NCBI RefSeq assembly: GCF_000425705.1
Contig: NZ_AUDY01000010.1
Span: forward strand, 1-64,000
Source of the DNA: Halobacillus kuroshimensis DSM 18393
GTDB taxonomy: Bacteria > Bacillota > Bacilli > Bacillales > Halobacillaceae
Reading direction: 5' to 3'
Length of the DNA: 64,000 nucleotides
The first letter of the stretch is position 1, and every line of letters begins with the position of its first letter. The notes under the pieces were generated by a model. The model made no database searches. It was not told the DNA's origin and saw only the letters and a list, made by a program, of their open reading frames with translations. The position numbers and the translations under genes are program-made. Shown one piece after another: positions 9,186 to 17,034 of the stretch.

Positions 9186-9212
9186 AAGGACTAAGGAAAC
9201 GGAGGCGGGATC

Positions 9213-9791
9213 ATGAGCGACCCTCATTATTTTATCGGCCTGAAGACAGAACAAGCGGCAGATCATCTTCTTCTATGGCAGCAGGAACTGAGGGAACATA
9301 TGCAGTACAAAGTATGGACGAATCCCTCAGACTTTCACGTAACCCTAAAGTTTCTGGGACCGGCATCCGATGAAAAAATAAACAAGTTGATTACAATCCT
9401 CCACCAGCAGGAGCTGCCGGATGCTTTTTCAATCACCATCGGACCCGCCGGTGGTTTCGGCCACCCGCAGTCCCCACGGGTCTTCCTCGCTGAAGTGGAA
9501 AAGGCCCCGCAGCTGGAGAAGCTGTACCAACAGGCAGAGAAAGCGGCGGCTGCATCCGGATGGGATCGGGAAAGAAGGAAGTTTCACCCCCATATTACAC
9601 TGGCAAAAAAACAGGCGGAAGGGCAGTCTCCGCTCTCGTTAAGCAACGTTCCCCCTGTATTTCAACAGAAGTTCCCGATGATTATGGACCATGTAACGTT
9701 ATTCAGGATCCACCCCGGGGAACATCCGAAATATCAAGAAGTGTTCACCATTGAATTAAAAAGTAGGGATGGCAATGGCTCAACTAATTAA
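9213..9791 (+). CDS. thpR: RNA 2',3'-cyclic phosphodiesterase (2H family)
   Basis: 192 residues of the LigT/ThpR 2H phosphoesterase family, which opens 2',3'-cyclic phosphate RNA ends. The two catalytic HxT motifs are HVTL (H42-T44) and HITL (H127-T129), with the usual spacing for a two-lobed fold. GGAGGCGGG precedes ATG 9213. It corresponds to YtlP in B. subtilis. The last 23 bases overlap the next gene, which implies coupled translation with the NERD protein. Confidence 0.9.
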   Translation: MSDPHYFIGLKTEQAADHLLLWQQELREHMQYKVWTNPSDFHVTLKFLGPASDEKINKLITILHQQELPDAFSITIGPAGGFGHPQSPRVFLAEVEKAPQLEKLYQQAEKAAAASGWDRERRKFHPHITLAKKQAEGQSPLSLSNVPPVFQQKFPMIMDHVTLFRIHPGEHPKYQEVFTIELKSRDGNGSTN

Positions 9792-10692
9792 ACTGAATGA
9801 TTATATCTCCAGATATGAAGTGAATATGTATCAATATCCCGCCCAGTTTATCCGTTTGAAACAGGAGAACTGGACGAAAATGCGGTCCCTGTACGAGCAG
9901 GGACGGCTGGACTTTCAAAATGAGCTTCCGGATTCTGTAGAAGTTGAACCGGAAAAAATCCCGTGGTGGAAAGCTTTATTCCGGGATAAAGGGCTTGGAG
10001 ACGCTGGTGAAGAAGCAGCATCCATGATGGTGGAAAAACAGCCCCGCTCATTAAGGGAGCTGAAGCAGTACTATCTGGATGGGCTGCTTCCTTTTCAATT
10101 GAAATGGGCGACGACCACCCTGCAGAAAAAATCCTTTCTGCATCCAGCCTACAAGGACGACCCGTCCCTCTCTTTTTATCTGCAGCGCTTCCCGGATACT
10201 TACCTGCTCATGTATGAACCGGTCGCTCAGCTGAGAAACGCAGAATTGGAAATCGATCACATCCTGATTGGTCCGCATGGACTGGAGTTGGTTACATCTC
10301 TGCCTGCCCGGAAGGGGGAGACGGCGTATGTGCAGTCTGAACACACGTGGATGTTGGAAGAAGGTAACGTTCAGCGGAAAGTCCAAAGTCCGCTGATTTC
10401 CTTGAAGCGTACGGAAACCTTTGTAAGGAGCATTCTTAGAAAATACGATATTGAATTCCCTTACACTAAAGTGGTGTTATCTCCTTCCTTGTCATTTGAA
10501 AAAACACAGGAGCCCTACCAGACGATCTATGTAGGAAACAATGAGTATGAACGCTGGCTTTATGAGAAAAGACAGATGAGCACACCTTTGAAGCATAAGC
10601 AGCTGAAAACGGCAGAAGCTCTCTTGAAGCACTGCCGGACAAGTGCGGTAAAACGAGCCGAATGGGATACGGAGGAACCTATGGAAGAATAG
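9769..10692 (+). CDS. NERD domain protein
   Basis: 307 residues. A central segment (about residues 150-260) has the nuclease-related NERD pattern: LRNAELEIDHILIGPHGLEL with conserved acidic residues, then the strand around ELVTSLPARKGETAYVQ. The N-terminal third is basic and helical. NERD is related to endonuclease-like folds, but no activity can be claimed here. Two in-frame ATGs (9769 and 9775) are possible. It starts inside thpR (23-base overlap), linking it to an RNA-end enzyme. Its 3' end overlaps the convergent EAL gene by 14 bases. Confidence 0.8.
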   Translation: MAMAQLIKLNDYISRYEVNMYQYPAQFIRLKQENWTKMRSLYEQGRLDFQNELPDSVEVEPEKIPWWKALFRDKGLGDAGEEAASMMVEKQPRSLRELKQYYLDGLLPFQLKWATTTLQKKSFLHPAYKDDPSLSFYLQRFPDTYLLMYEPVAQLRNAELEIDHILIGPHGLELVTSLPARKGETAYVQSEHTWMLEEGNVQRKVQSPLISLKRTETFVRSILRKYDIEFPYTKVVLSPSLSFEKTQEPYQTIYVGNNEYERWLYEKRQMSTPLKHKQLKTAEALLKHCRTSAVKRAEWDTEEPMEE

Positions 10693-11695
10693 CGGCATGT
10701 GGAAACGGAGCTGGTCTGCCAATCAAATAGCCCTGGCCGAAGTGGACACCCAGAGCGGCAAGCCAGTTCCATTCCTCCGGGGTTTCAATCCCTTCAGCCA
10801 GGACATCGATAGTAAGTCTGCCTGCGTCAGCCATTACTTGGTTAAGAAAGGACTGTTTCTCCGGCTGGATATGACAGTCCTGAATGTAGGAACGGTCAAT
10901 TTTGACATAATCGGGCTGTAGTAAGCGAAGCATCTCCAAAGAACTGTATCCGGCCCCCACATCATCAAGAGCTGTTTTCATTCCGGAAGCTTTGTATTTC
11001 TCCAGGATCGTTTTTAAGTGATCGACGTTTGTAATTCTCTCTGTTTCCACGACTTCAAACACAAGGTCCTCCGAAGGGACATCGTATTCCTTGACCATTT
11101 GGAAGGTATGAGCCAGACAGAAGTCCGGGTCATAAATGGTGGAGGGGAGGAAGTTGATGAAAATCTTTTCTCCTTTTTGTAAATGTTCAGCTTTTGCTTT
11201 TACGGCCGCTCTTCTTGCTTTTTGGTCAAGCATCGACTGAAGTCCCGCATCACTGGCAAAAGAGAACAGCTCACCTGGATGGATAGAGGCGTGATTCGTC
11301 CGCAGTAAAGCTTCGTATCCAATCACCTTTTTCATTTTTATATCCATGATAGGCTGTAAATGGGCTTGAAACTCACCCTTATGAATAATCGAAACGAGAT
11401 CCGGACGGGTAATCCTTTCGTAGAGGTGTGTCAAAGGGATTGGATGGGAACGATCCGTGGAAGGGTCTAGAACGTGAATACGGATGTGGGGAATATTCCC
11501 GTCATTCCACTGTTCAAGGGCACCCTTCAGCTCCTCGTGACTTCGGTAGGAAAATACAGTGTGAACCTCGTCTTTATCTTCCACCGTTAAGGGCAGTGGT
11601 TTTGGGAAGTGATTGAAATAGGATTCTTTAATGACCAGTTTTCCTTGATCAGGGACTGTGAAAATAGTCCCGCATGACAGGCAGTTGTTCCTCAT
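10679..11695 (-). CDS. EAL-domain c-di-GMP phosphodiesterase
   Basis: 338 residues, soluble. An N-terminal region with a CxxC pair (C5, C8) precedes the EAL domain from about residue 100. All residues usually needed for hydrolysis are present: E128 in YEALLR, N181 in NFLP, E214 in FEVVE, D244-D245 in DDVGAG (DDFG in most members), K265 in VKID, E301 in AEGIET and Q321. It should degrade c-di-GMP to pGpG. AAGGAGGAG precedes the ATG. Convergent with the NERD gene and divergent from ytlR. The diguanylate cyclase DgcP is encoded 33 kb away. Confidence 0.88.
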   Translation of the reverse strand: MRNNCLSCGTIFTVPDQGKLVIKESYFNHFPKPLPLTVEDKDEVHTVFSYRSHEELKGALEQWNDGNIPHIRIHVLDPSTDRSHPIPLTHLYERITRPDLVSIIHKGEFQAHLQPIMDIKMKKVIGYEALLRTNHASIHPGELFSFASDAGLQSMLDQKARRAAVKAKAEHLQKGEKIFINFLPSTIYDPDFCLAHTFQMVKEYDVPSEDLVFEVVETERITNVDHLKTILEKYKASGMKTALDDVGAGYSSLEMLRLLQPDYVKIDRSYIQDCHIQPEKQSFLNQVMADAGRLTIDVLAEGIETPEEWNWLAALGVHFGQGYLIGRPAPFPHAAILP

Positions 11696-11711
11696 GTGCT
11701 TCTCCTCCTTT

Positions 11712-11726
11712 TATACTAGTAGTATA
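11712..11726. promoter_or_regulatory. 15-bp palindrome in the EAL/ytlR divergent region
   Basis: TATACTAGTAGTATA is a perfect palindrome around a central G. It contains -10-like TATACT on both strands and sits just upstream of the EAL gene's Shine-Dalgarno, so it may be an operator or simply overlapping -10 boxes. Confidence 0.4.
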
Positions 11727-11778
11727 CTGGAGTAGCTATCATAAAGTATAGTCATTCAACTCGCAGGGAGTGGGGCTC

Positions 11779-12702
11779 ATGTATATTCTGATTGTGAATC
11801 CTGCGGCGGGAAACGGCCGGGGATTAAAGCTGTATCAACAGCTTAAGAAAACGTCCGACTACCACAGCCGGGATATTCAGACGTTTTTCACAGAAGCGCC
11901 TGCTGGTGCGGAAGCACTGGCGTCCGACCTGTCAAAATCTCAGGGGCCTTCCTTGAAAGCTTGTTTAGTTCTTGGTGGAGACGGCACCCTTCATGAAGTG
12001 ATCAATGGCTGGAATCCGTCACGGCCTGTCCCCATCTGTTTTTTACCAGCCGGGTCAGGGAATGATTTTGCACGGGGACTGGGAGTAAAGTCACGAATTC
12101 CAGATTTGTTCAAATCCGTCCTCCGTAAGCCGCGGGAGCACCATGTTTATCTGGGAAACTACCAGGTGCACAATGGGCAGAAAAGAACCTTCTTGAACAG
12201 TGTTGGTATCGGATTTGATGGGGCAGTGGCGTCCTATGCGGACCGCCCTGCTTTTCGGTTGTGGATGCGCCGTCTTCATTTAACGAAATGGATCTATCCC
12301 GCGGCTCTTGTCCGTGCTTTGCAGTGGTTCAAAGCTGTGGAAGTGGAAGTGAAGCTTGATGATCAGCCTCCTGTTATTGAAAAAGTCATGATGATGACGA
12401 TTACAAACCATCCTTATTTCGGGGGCGGGATGAAAATTGCACCCAGAGCAGGCATCCACCATCCACGCTTCTCGGTTATTCTCGTTCGAGCTCTATCCAA
12501 GCGGAAACTGCTGGCCCTTTTTCTAAGCGTATTCATTGGAAAACATACAGCTTTGAGGGAAGTGGTCGAGTGGGAAGCGGATAGGGTCCATGTCCGTACA
12601 AATCAGGGGACACTTTTCCAGGTGGACGGCCAACCTTCTCGATCGGATGAATGGTTGATCAAGAAAGCGTCATCAAAAACGACATTCCTGAGCAATTCAT
12701 AG
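11779..12702 (+). CDS. ytlR: Diacylglycerol kinase-family lipid kinase (YtlR)
   Basis: 307 residues. The DAGK catalytic domain shows VNPAAGNGRG (residues 6-15), the ATP-binding GGDGTLHEVINGW, and PAGSGNDFARGLG. The C-terminal beta-sandwich includes the conserved NHPYFGGGMKIAP. Phosphorylation of a membrane lipid such as diacylglycerol is the family role; the exact substrate is not shown. ATG 11779 is chosen because GGGAG lies 8 bases upstream; a GTG at 11770 overlaps that site. YtlR followed by YtmP matches B. subtilis order. Confidence 0.87.
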   Translation: MYILIVNPAAGNGRGLKLYQQLKKTSDYHSRDIQTFFTEAPAGAEALASDLSKSQGPSLKACLVLGGDGTLHEVINGWNPSRPVPICFLPAGSGNDFARGLGVKSRIPDLFKSVLRKPREHHVYLGNYQVHNGQKRTFLNSVGIGFDGAVASYADRPAFRLWMRRLHLTKWIYPAALVRALQWFKAVEVEVKLDDQPPVIEKVMMMTITNHPYFGGGMKIAPRAGIHHPRFSVILVRALSKRKLLALFLSVFIGKHTALREVVEWEADRVHVRTNQGTLFQVDGQPSRSDEWLIKKASSKTTFLSNS

Positions 12703-12773
12703 ATATCTCTTGAAACTTGACAGATCAATGAGTTAATCTATTCTAAGGTGACTATTGAATCGGCAGGGTATAT

Positions 12774-12802
12774 TTCGAATAATGACAAAAGTACGGTATA
12801 CT
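12774..12802 (+). promoter_or_regulatory. Candidate promoter for ytmP
   Basis: TTCGAA, a 17-base spacer and a good TATACT -10 lie 49 bases before the ytmP start. A second possibility upstream is TTGACA at about 12718 with a 16-base spacer to TATTCT. The 150-base gap holds nothing else recognisable. Confidence 0.4.
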
Positions 12803-12851
12803 GAATGAATAAAGACGTGATTCGATCACAAGAGGATTTGAGGAATTGAAG

Positions 12852-13658
12852 GTGAATTGGTTGGAACATATACTCGGTAGTAATTGGACAATAACACCAG
12901 CAGGCGGTTCGACAGGGGAAGCTTACTATGCCCAGACAGATGAGAAGCGGCTGTTTTTAAAACGCAACTCTTCACCTTTTTTAGCCGTCCTGTCCGCAGA
13001 AGGGATCGTCCCTAAATTGATCTGGACCAAAAGGCTGGAGAATGGGGATGTCATTACTGCCCAGGAATGGCTGGACGGGCGGGAATTAAATCCGGAAGAG
13101 ATGAAGCACCCGCGGGTAGCCGCCCTGTTAAGTAAGATCCACCATTCCACTGAGCTGCTGGATATGTTAATGAGACTGGGTAAGCATCCTTTAACCCCTG
13201 ATGAGATACTTTTGGATATCAAGGAAAATCAAAAGGTTCTGGATAAGGTGGATCCAAGGATTGAAATTCATCAGGCCGTCAGATACCTGGATCAGGAAGT
13301 ACGGAATGTCCAACATGATGTTCACGTCGTCTGTCATTGTGATACCAATCATAATAACTGGATGTTATCCGCAAAAGATCATCTTTATTTAATCGATTGG
13401 GATAACGCGATGGTAGCTGATCCCGCTTTGGATCTCGGAATGCTTTTATATAACTATATCCCAGAGGATTACTGGGAGACATGGATGAAGGAATACGGCA
13501 TCCGGCCTGACTCCCACATGTTCCAGCGGATGAAATGGTACTCGATTTCCCAGGCGCTTTCATTTATTCAGTGGCATCAAATGCGGGGAGAATACCATGA
13601 ATCCGCCGTACGAACAGAAAAGTTAAAAACCATCATGAAGCAGCATGGAATAATATAA
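12852..13658 (+). CDS. ytmP: Phosphotransferase-family protein YtmP
   Basis: 268 residues of the aminoglycoside phosphotransferase/choline kinase fold. The Brenner motif HCDTNHNNWM gives the catalytic Asp and Mg-binding Asn, and LIDWDNAM gives the second metal Asp, so the kinase site looks intact. Substrate unknown. GTG 12852 has GAGGA 7 bases upstream; an in-frame TTG at 12846 is an alternative start with a weaker arrangement. In B. subtilis ytmP stands next to trmB; here a short-chain dehydrogenase and a small membrane gene lie between them. Confidence 0.85.
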   Translation: MNWLEHILGSNWTITPAGGSTGEAYYAQTDEKRLFLKRNSSPFLAVLSAEGIVPKLIWTKRLENGDVITAQEWLDGRELNPEEMKHPRVAALLSKIHHSTELLDMLMRLGKHPLTPDEILLDIKENQKVLDKVDPRIEIHQAVRYLDQEVRNVQHDVHVVCHCDTNHNNWMLSAKDHLYLIDWDNAMVADPALDLGMLLYNYIPEDYWETWMKEYGIRPDSHMFQRMKWYSISQALSFIQWHQMRGEYHESAVRTEKLKTIMKQHGII

Positions 13659-13670
13659 ACGTCCAATAGA

Positions 13671-13706
13671 GAAAAAGCTTATGCCGCCGCGGCATAAGCT
13701 TTTTTT
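13671..13706 (+). terminator. Terminator after ytmP
   Basis: A 14-bp stem (AAAAAGCTTATGCC and its complement), GC-rich loop, then seven T. It falls inside the reading frame that would extend the next gene upstream, which supports the later start at 13792. Confidence 0.93.
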
Positions 13707-13791
13707 GAACGGGTCCAGAACATTAAAAGGATCAATCTTCCAAACAGGCGGGTATCGTTGGGTATCTGTCATTAAAATGGAGGGATTGGGT

Positions 13792-14493
13792 ATGGAGAAA
13801 AATGTACTCGTTTCAGGAGGAAACCGCGGCATAGGTTTTGAGGCGTGCCGTCAGCTGGCCGAAACGGGCTTTAAAGTGTGGCTGGGGTCCCGGGATGAAG
13901 AAAAGGGAAACGAAGCCGCTTCCCGTCTTCAGAAAGAGGGACTGGACGTCCAACAAATTTTCCTTGATGTGGCCCAGCCGGATAGAATGGCTGAAGTCAG
14001 GGGTAGAATTCTTAAAGAGGACGGTCGAATCGATGTACTGATTAATAATGCCGGGATCTTTCCTGATAAAAGAAGTTCCATCCTGGATATTGATACCGTT
14101 ACCTTTGAAGATATTCAGCTTGTGAATTATTTTGGCCCTTATTTTCTCATGAGGAGCCTTATGCCTGTGATGCTGGAGAATAATTATGGCCGGATTGTAA
14201 ATGTTGCTGCAGAGATGGGGGTCAGTCAGGCGATGGACGCTCCAATGGCTGGTGCCTATAAAGCGTCCAAGTACAGCTTGAATGCCTTAACGAGATTGTT
14301 CGCAGGAGCAGCACGCCGGAAGAACGTGAAAGTGAACTCCGTAAGTCCCGGATGGGTGAAAACGGAGCTTGGTGGAGAAAAGGCAGAGCGTAAGCCTGAA
14401 GAAGCTATGGAAGGGATTTTATGGCTTTCGCAGCTGGAGGAGGACGGCCCTACAGGGAAATTCTTCAGAGATAGAGATGAACTTGAATTTTAG
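13792..14493 (+). CDS. Short-chain dehydrogenase/reductase, carbonyl reductase-like
   Basis: 233 residues. The N-terminal cofactor motif is GGNRGIG, NNAG lies near residue 86, and YKASK gives the catalytic Tyr and Lys. The segment that normally reads NVSS before the active site is VNVAAEMG here, so the catalytic serine appears to be replaced by alanine; S in MGVS is displaced by several residues. The fold is clearly SDR but classical activity is uncertain. Start ATG 13792 with GGAGGG 7 bases upstream. The 3' end faces a small convergent membrane gene. Confidence 0.85.
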   Translation: MEKNVLVSGGNRGIGFEACRQLAETGFKVWLGSRDEEKGNEAASRLQKEGLDVQQIFLDVAQPDRMAEVRGRILKEDGRIDVLINNAGIFPDKRSSILDIDTVTFEDIQLVNYFGPYFLMRSLMPVMLENNYGRIVNVAAEMGVSQAMDAPMAGAYKASKYSLNALTRLFAGAARRKNVKVNSVSPGWVKTELGGEKAERKPEEAMEGILWLSQLEEDGPTGKFFRDRDELEF

Positions 14494-14510
14494 TGGGAAA
14501 TGAGACGTCA

Positions 14511-14543
14511 TAAAAAAACCACTGCCCTCAGGCAGCGGTTTTT
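14511..14543. terminator. Bidirectional terminator overlapping a small gene
   Basis: An 8-bp GC-rich stem with one mismatch (CCACTGCC / GGCAGCGG) plus A- and T-runs on both sides closes the dehydrogenase gene. Its right arm encodes the last residues of the minus-strand small gene at 14528-14701. Confidence 0.8.
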
Positions 14544-14701
14544 TGTGTGGCTGGTGTATATTTAAGTTTTTTGGCTTTGACTTCTGCACTCATACGTTCA
14601 GACATTTTTTCAAACGGATAAACAAACAGGGCATATCCTGCGAATAGAACAGAGAAGACGGCCAGAACAGATACTTCAAAAAGTTTTGTCATCAATTTCA
14701 T
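14528..14701 (-). CDS. 57-residue single-pass membrane protein, unknown
   Basis: An uninterrupted minus-strand frame encodes 57 residues: a short basic start (MKLMTKLFE), one hydrophobic helix (about residues 9-28, VSVLAVFSVLFAGYALFVY), then a charged tail with lysine repeats (EVKAKKLKY). The orientation suggests N-terminus in the membrane and C-terminus outside or inside depending on charge balance. GGGAG lies 13 bases upstream of the ATG and a weaker GAGAAAG is closer, so the initiation signal is not strong. Codon use resembles the neighbours. The stop sits inside the terminator stem. No family is recognised. Confidence 0.6.
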   Translation of the reverse strand: MKLMTKLFEVSVLAVFSVLFAGYALFVYPFEKMSERMSAEVKAKKLKYTPATQKTAA

Positions 14702-14858
14702 AGCTTTCTCATCACTCCCGTTCAGTATTGATCAACACGATACTCATCATAAAGTAGGAAGCGCTTACAACCCAACCCCCTTAAAACGGTGAATTTTACG
14801 TTATACACGGAGCAGACGTTCTGTAGAAGATATATCCGATAAAATGGCTTTAATCATC

Positions 14859-14878
14859 ACGGATGGTCCATAATCCGT
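14859..14878. repeat. Inverted repeat upstream of trmB
   Basis: ACGGAT and ATCCGT flank an 8-base spacer. The region from 14702 to 14963 holds the divergent promoters of the small gene and trmB; a weak -10 TACCAT is seen at 14929. Confidence 0.3.
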
Positions 14879-14963
14879 ACAGATACAGCGAATATAGAAA
14901 AAAATTTTCAATTTCCCGGTCTTCATGGTACCATTTTATCGATAAGAAGGAGGAATTCCATAC

Positions 14964-15608
14964 ATGCGTTTAAGAAATAAACCTTGGGCGGATGATTTTC
15001 TAAGGGAAGAAGATCAGATTGTCGTCCAGGCTCCATTTGCACAAAAGGGAAGCTGGAAGCATTTGTTTTCCCATCCTGAACAACCCCTTCATTTAGAGAT
15101 TGGATCAGGAAAAGGTCAGTTTATCGCCGGGATGGGTGTCCAGCATCCTGAAGTCAATTTCATCGGCATTGAATTCGTGAAGAGTGTGATTGTCGGCGCG
15201 GTGAAAAAAGTGAAAGACGCGGAGACTGAGAATGTAAGGATGGTCAATGAAAATGCAAAAGATTTGACCGATCTTTTTGAAAATAATGAAGTAGACCATA
15301 TTTATTTAAACTTTTCTGATCCGTGGCCGAAATCGAAGCATGAAAAAAGGAGGCTGACATTCCATACGTTCCTCTCCCAATATGAGGCGGTTCTTAAAGA
15401 AGAGGGGAGAGTCACGTTAAAAACGGATAATAAAGGATTATTCGAGTATTCACTGGTCAGTTTTTCTGAATACGGCATGATTCTTGAGGATGTATCCGTT
15501 GATCTCCACGCAGATGAGGATCCATTGAATGTCCCGACGGAATATGAAGAGAAATTCTCGGCAAAAGGACAACCCATCTACCGTTGTACAGCAAGATTCA
15601 CAACTTGA
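14964..15608 (+). CDS. trmB: tRNA (guanine-N7-)-methyltransferase TrmB
   Basis: 214 residues, cytoplasmic. It uses S-adenosylmethionine to methylate N7 of G46 in the variable loop of tRNA. SAM-binding motif LEIGSGKGQFI is at residues 47-57. The TrmB signature NFSDPWPKSKHEKRRL lies at about 115-130 and includes the catalytic and tRNA-contact residues. The full length matches Bacillus YtmQ. AAGGAGGAATT precedes ATG 14964. The stop codon TGA is the first part of a cre sequence serving ytnP. Confidence 0.95.
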   Translation: MRLRNKPWADDFLREEDQIVVQAPFAQKGSWKHLFSHPEQPLHLEIGSGKGQFIAGMGVQHPEVNFIGIEFVKSVIVGAVKKVKDAETENVRMVNENAKDLTDLFENNEVDHIYLNFSDPWPKSKHEKRRLTFHTFLSQYEAVLKEEGRVTLKTDNKGLFEYSLVSFSEYGMILEDVSVDLHADEDPLNVPTEYEEKFSAKGQPIYRCTARFTT

Positions 15609-15619
15609 TAACGTTTTCA
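15606..15619. promoter_or_regulatory. CcpA-type cre site before ytnP
   Basis: TGATAACGTTTTCA matches the Bacillus cre consensus TGWNANCGNTNWCA at every fixed position. It overlaps the trmB stop codon and lies where the -35 of the ytnP promoter would be, an arrangement that normally gives repression by CcpA. The ccpA gene itself lies at 33.3 kb. Confidence 0.7.
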
Positions 15620-15622
15620 AAG

Positions 15623-15649
15623 GCTCTAGTTATTATGATAAACTAGAGC
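15623..15649. promoter_or_regulatory. Palindrome enclosing the ytnP -10 box
   Basis: GCTCTAGTT (15623-15631) and AACTAGAGC (15641-15649) are perfect inverted repeats. The 9-base interval and edge contain TATGAT (15634-15639), a likely -10. It could be an operator or a weak trmB terminator; there is no proper T-run. Confidence 0.5.
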
Positions 15650-15674
15650 TATCTTTATAGAAGGGGTGATAGTG

Positions 15675-16529
15675 GTGGAAAAGCTGACGATCGGTCAAGC
15701 AGAGCTGACCTGGCTGGATGGCGGGGTAACTCATTTGGATGGCGGTGCCATGTTCGGAGTTGTTCCCAGAGCACTATGGAGCAAGAAATATCCTGTGAAC
15801 GATAAGAATCAAATTGAGCTTCGGACGGATCCCATCTATGTGCATGCAGGAGGGAAACATATTCTCATTGATTCCGGGATTGGGAATGGAAAAATGAATG
15901 AAAAACAGATGCGTAATTTCGGAGTGCTTGAAGAATCCAAAATAGATCAAGGACTTCAGGCATTAAATCTGACCCGTGAGGATATTGATTATGTCCTGAT
16001 GACTCACCTTCACTTCGATCACGCCTGCGGTTTAACCCGCTGGGAGGGAGAAGAACTGGTATCCGCCTTTCCTGAAGCCGTTATTTATACGAGCCGGACG
16101 GAATGGGAGGAAATGCGGGAGCCGAATATACGCTCTATTAATACATACTGGGAGGATAACTGGAAACCTGTAGAACATCAGGTGCGGACCTTTGAAGACA
16201 GCCTAGAGGTTGTGCCCGGCCTGCGGATGATTCACACAAGCGGTCATAGTGACGGCCATGCTGTTCTTGTTTATGAGGAAGATGAGCATGTATGGATCCA
16301 CATGGCTGATTTGATGCCGACCCATGCTCATCAAAATGTGCTGTGGGCTCTCGCTTATGATGATTATCCGGTGACTTCTGTACACGAAAAGAAAAAATGG
16401 ATGGAATTTGGGTATGATAAAGAGGCCTGGTATACGTTTTACCATGATGCTGTATATCGTGCGTTGAAATTCGACCAGGACGGAAAAATCATCGATCAGG
16501 TGGATCAGAACAAGCATCATTACACATAA
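15675..16529 (+). CDS. ytnP: Metallo-beta-lactamase-fold lactonase YtnP
   Basis: 284 residues. The metal site HLHFDH gives H111, H113, D115 and H116; later ligands are in SGHSDGH and HMADLMPTH. This subfamily (YtnP of B. subtilis) opens lactone rings of N-acyl homoserine lactones and has been linked to quorum quenching, including interference with a Streptomyces signal. Three GTG codons (15666, 15672, 15675) are in frame; 15675 is chosen because the AAGGGG site is 8 bases upstream and the protein then begins MEKLTIG like the family. The cre and palindrome upstream suggest carbon-source control. Confidence 0.9.
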   Translation: MEKLTIGQAELTWLDGGVTHLDGGAMFGVVPRALWSKKYPVNDKNQIELRTDPIYVHAGGKHILIDSGIGNGKMNEKQMRNFGVLEESKIDQGLQALNLTREDIDYVLMTHLHFDHACGLTRWEGEELVSAFPEAVIYTSRTEWEEMREPNIRSINTYWEDNWKPVEHQVRTFEDSLEVVPGLRMIHTSGHSDGHAVLVYEEDEHVWIHMADLMPTHAHQNVLWALAYDDYPVTSVHEKKKWMEFGYDKEAWYTFYHDAVYRALKFDQDGKIIDQVDQNKHHYT

Positions 16530-16530
16530 A

Positions 16531-16561
16531 AAAATACCCTCTTTGGAAGAGGGTATTTTTA
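16531..16561. terminator. Bidirectional terminator ytnP/ytzB
   Basis: A 12-bp stem (AAATACCCTCTT and complement) with a 3-base loop and T-rich ends on both strands, between the convergent genes ytnP and ytzB. Confidence 0.92.
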
Positions 16562-16565
16562 TAAG

Positions 16566-16883
16566 TCAGGCCGTTGTTTCCGCTACATCCACAATGGTGC
16601 CTGTGTCTGTATCGATATAAAATTCGAATTGAGAGGTTTCCCCGTCCTGGTTCTTGGAGATGCCGCCTCGATACACATCATAATTGATACCGTTTTTATT
16701 CAGTTCTTCCGGCTTCATGTAAATCCATGAACCGCTGATCGGCCCCTGTTTCTTAAAGGCTTCCTTTGCAATTTTCAGTGCCTTTTCAGGAGTGACATTC
16801 TGACTGCTGCTGATTTGTTCTTTTACAATATAACCGGCGAGTGCTCCTACACCTGCGGCTATCGCGACTTTTTTCCAGTTCAT
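16566..16883 (-). CDS. ytzB: PepSY-domain membrane protein YtzB
   Basis: 105 residues. A single N-terminal hydrophobic helix (about residues 5-22, VAIAAGVGALAGYIV) anchors it, followed by a PepSY-like domain (from VTPEKALKIAKEAF to the C-terminal YIDTDTGTIVDV), predicted to lie outside the membrane. PepSY domains are associated with peptidase inhibition, but the target is unknown; the divergent neighbour ytoP is a peptidase, which may or may not be meaningful. GAGGTGAT precedes the ATG. Order ytnP-ytzB-ytoP is that of B. subtilis. Confidence 0.85.
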   Translation of the reverse strand: MNWKKVAIAAGVGALAGYIVKEQISSSQNVTPEKALKIAKEAFKKQGPISGSWIYMKPEELNKNGINYDVYRGGISKNQDGETSQFEFYIDTDTGTIVDVAETTA

Positions 16884-16974
16884 TAACCAATCACCTCACA
16901 ACTAGTTTCTAGTGTCCAGTATACTAAATATTCCCGTTAAAAGGAAATCAAAACTCATTTGAACGGCGGATTTG

Positions 16975-16988
16975 TAGAAACGTTTTCA
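16975..16988. promoter_or_regulatory. Weak cre-like sequence before ytoP
   Basis: TAGAAACGTTTTCA keeps the AACGTTTTCA half of a cre but deviates at two consensus positions. A -10-like TAAAAT follows at 16998. Suggestive only. Confidence 0.25.
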
Positions 16989-17034
16989 CAATTCCGTTAA
17001 AATAGAAACAGATGGAAATAAAGGAGATGTACAT

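Noticed and set aside
15666-16529. Quorum-sensing or antibiotic-resistance island around ytnP
   Set aside because: ytnP is a conserved core gene in this position of bacilli; no synthase, receptor or mobile element is near.
16975-16988. cre upstream of ytoP as a firm CcpA site
   Set aside because: It keeps one half-site but has two consensus deviations; kept only as a weak feature.
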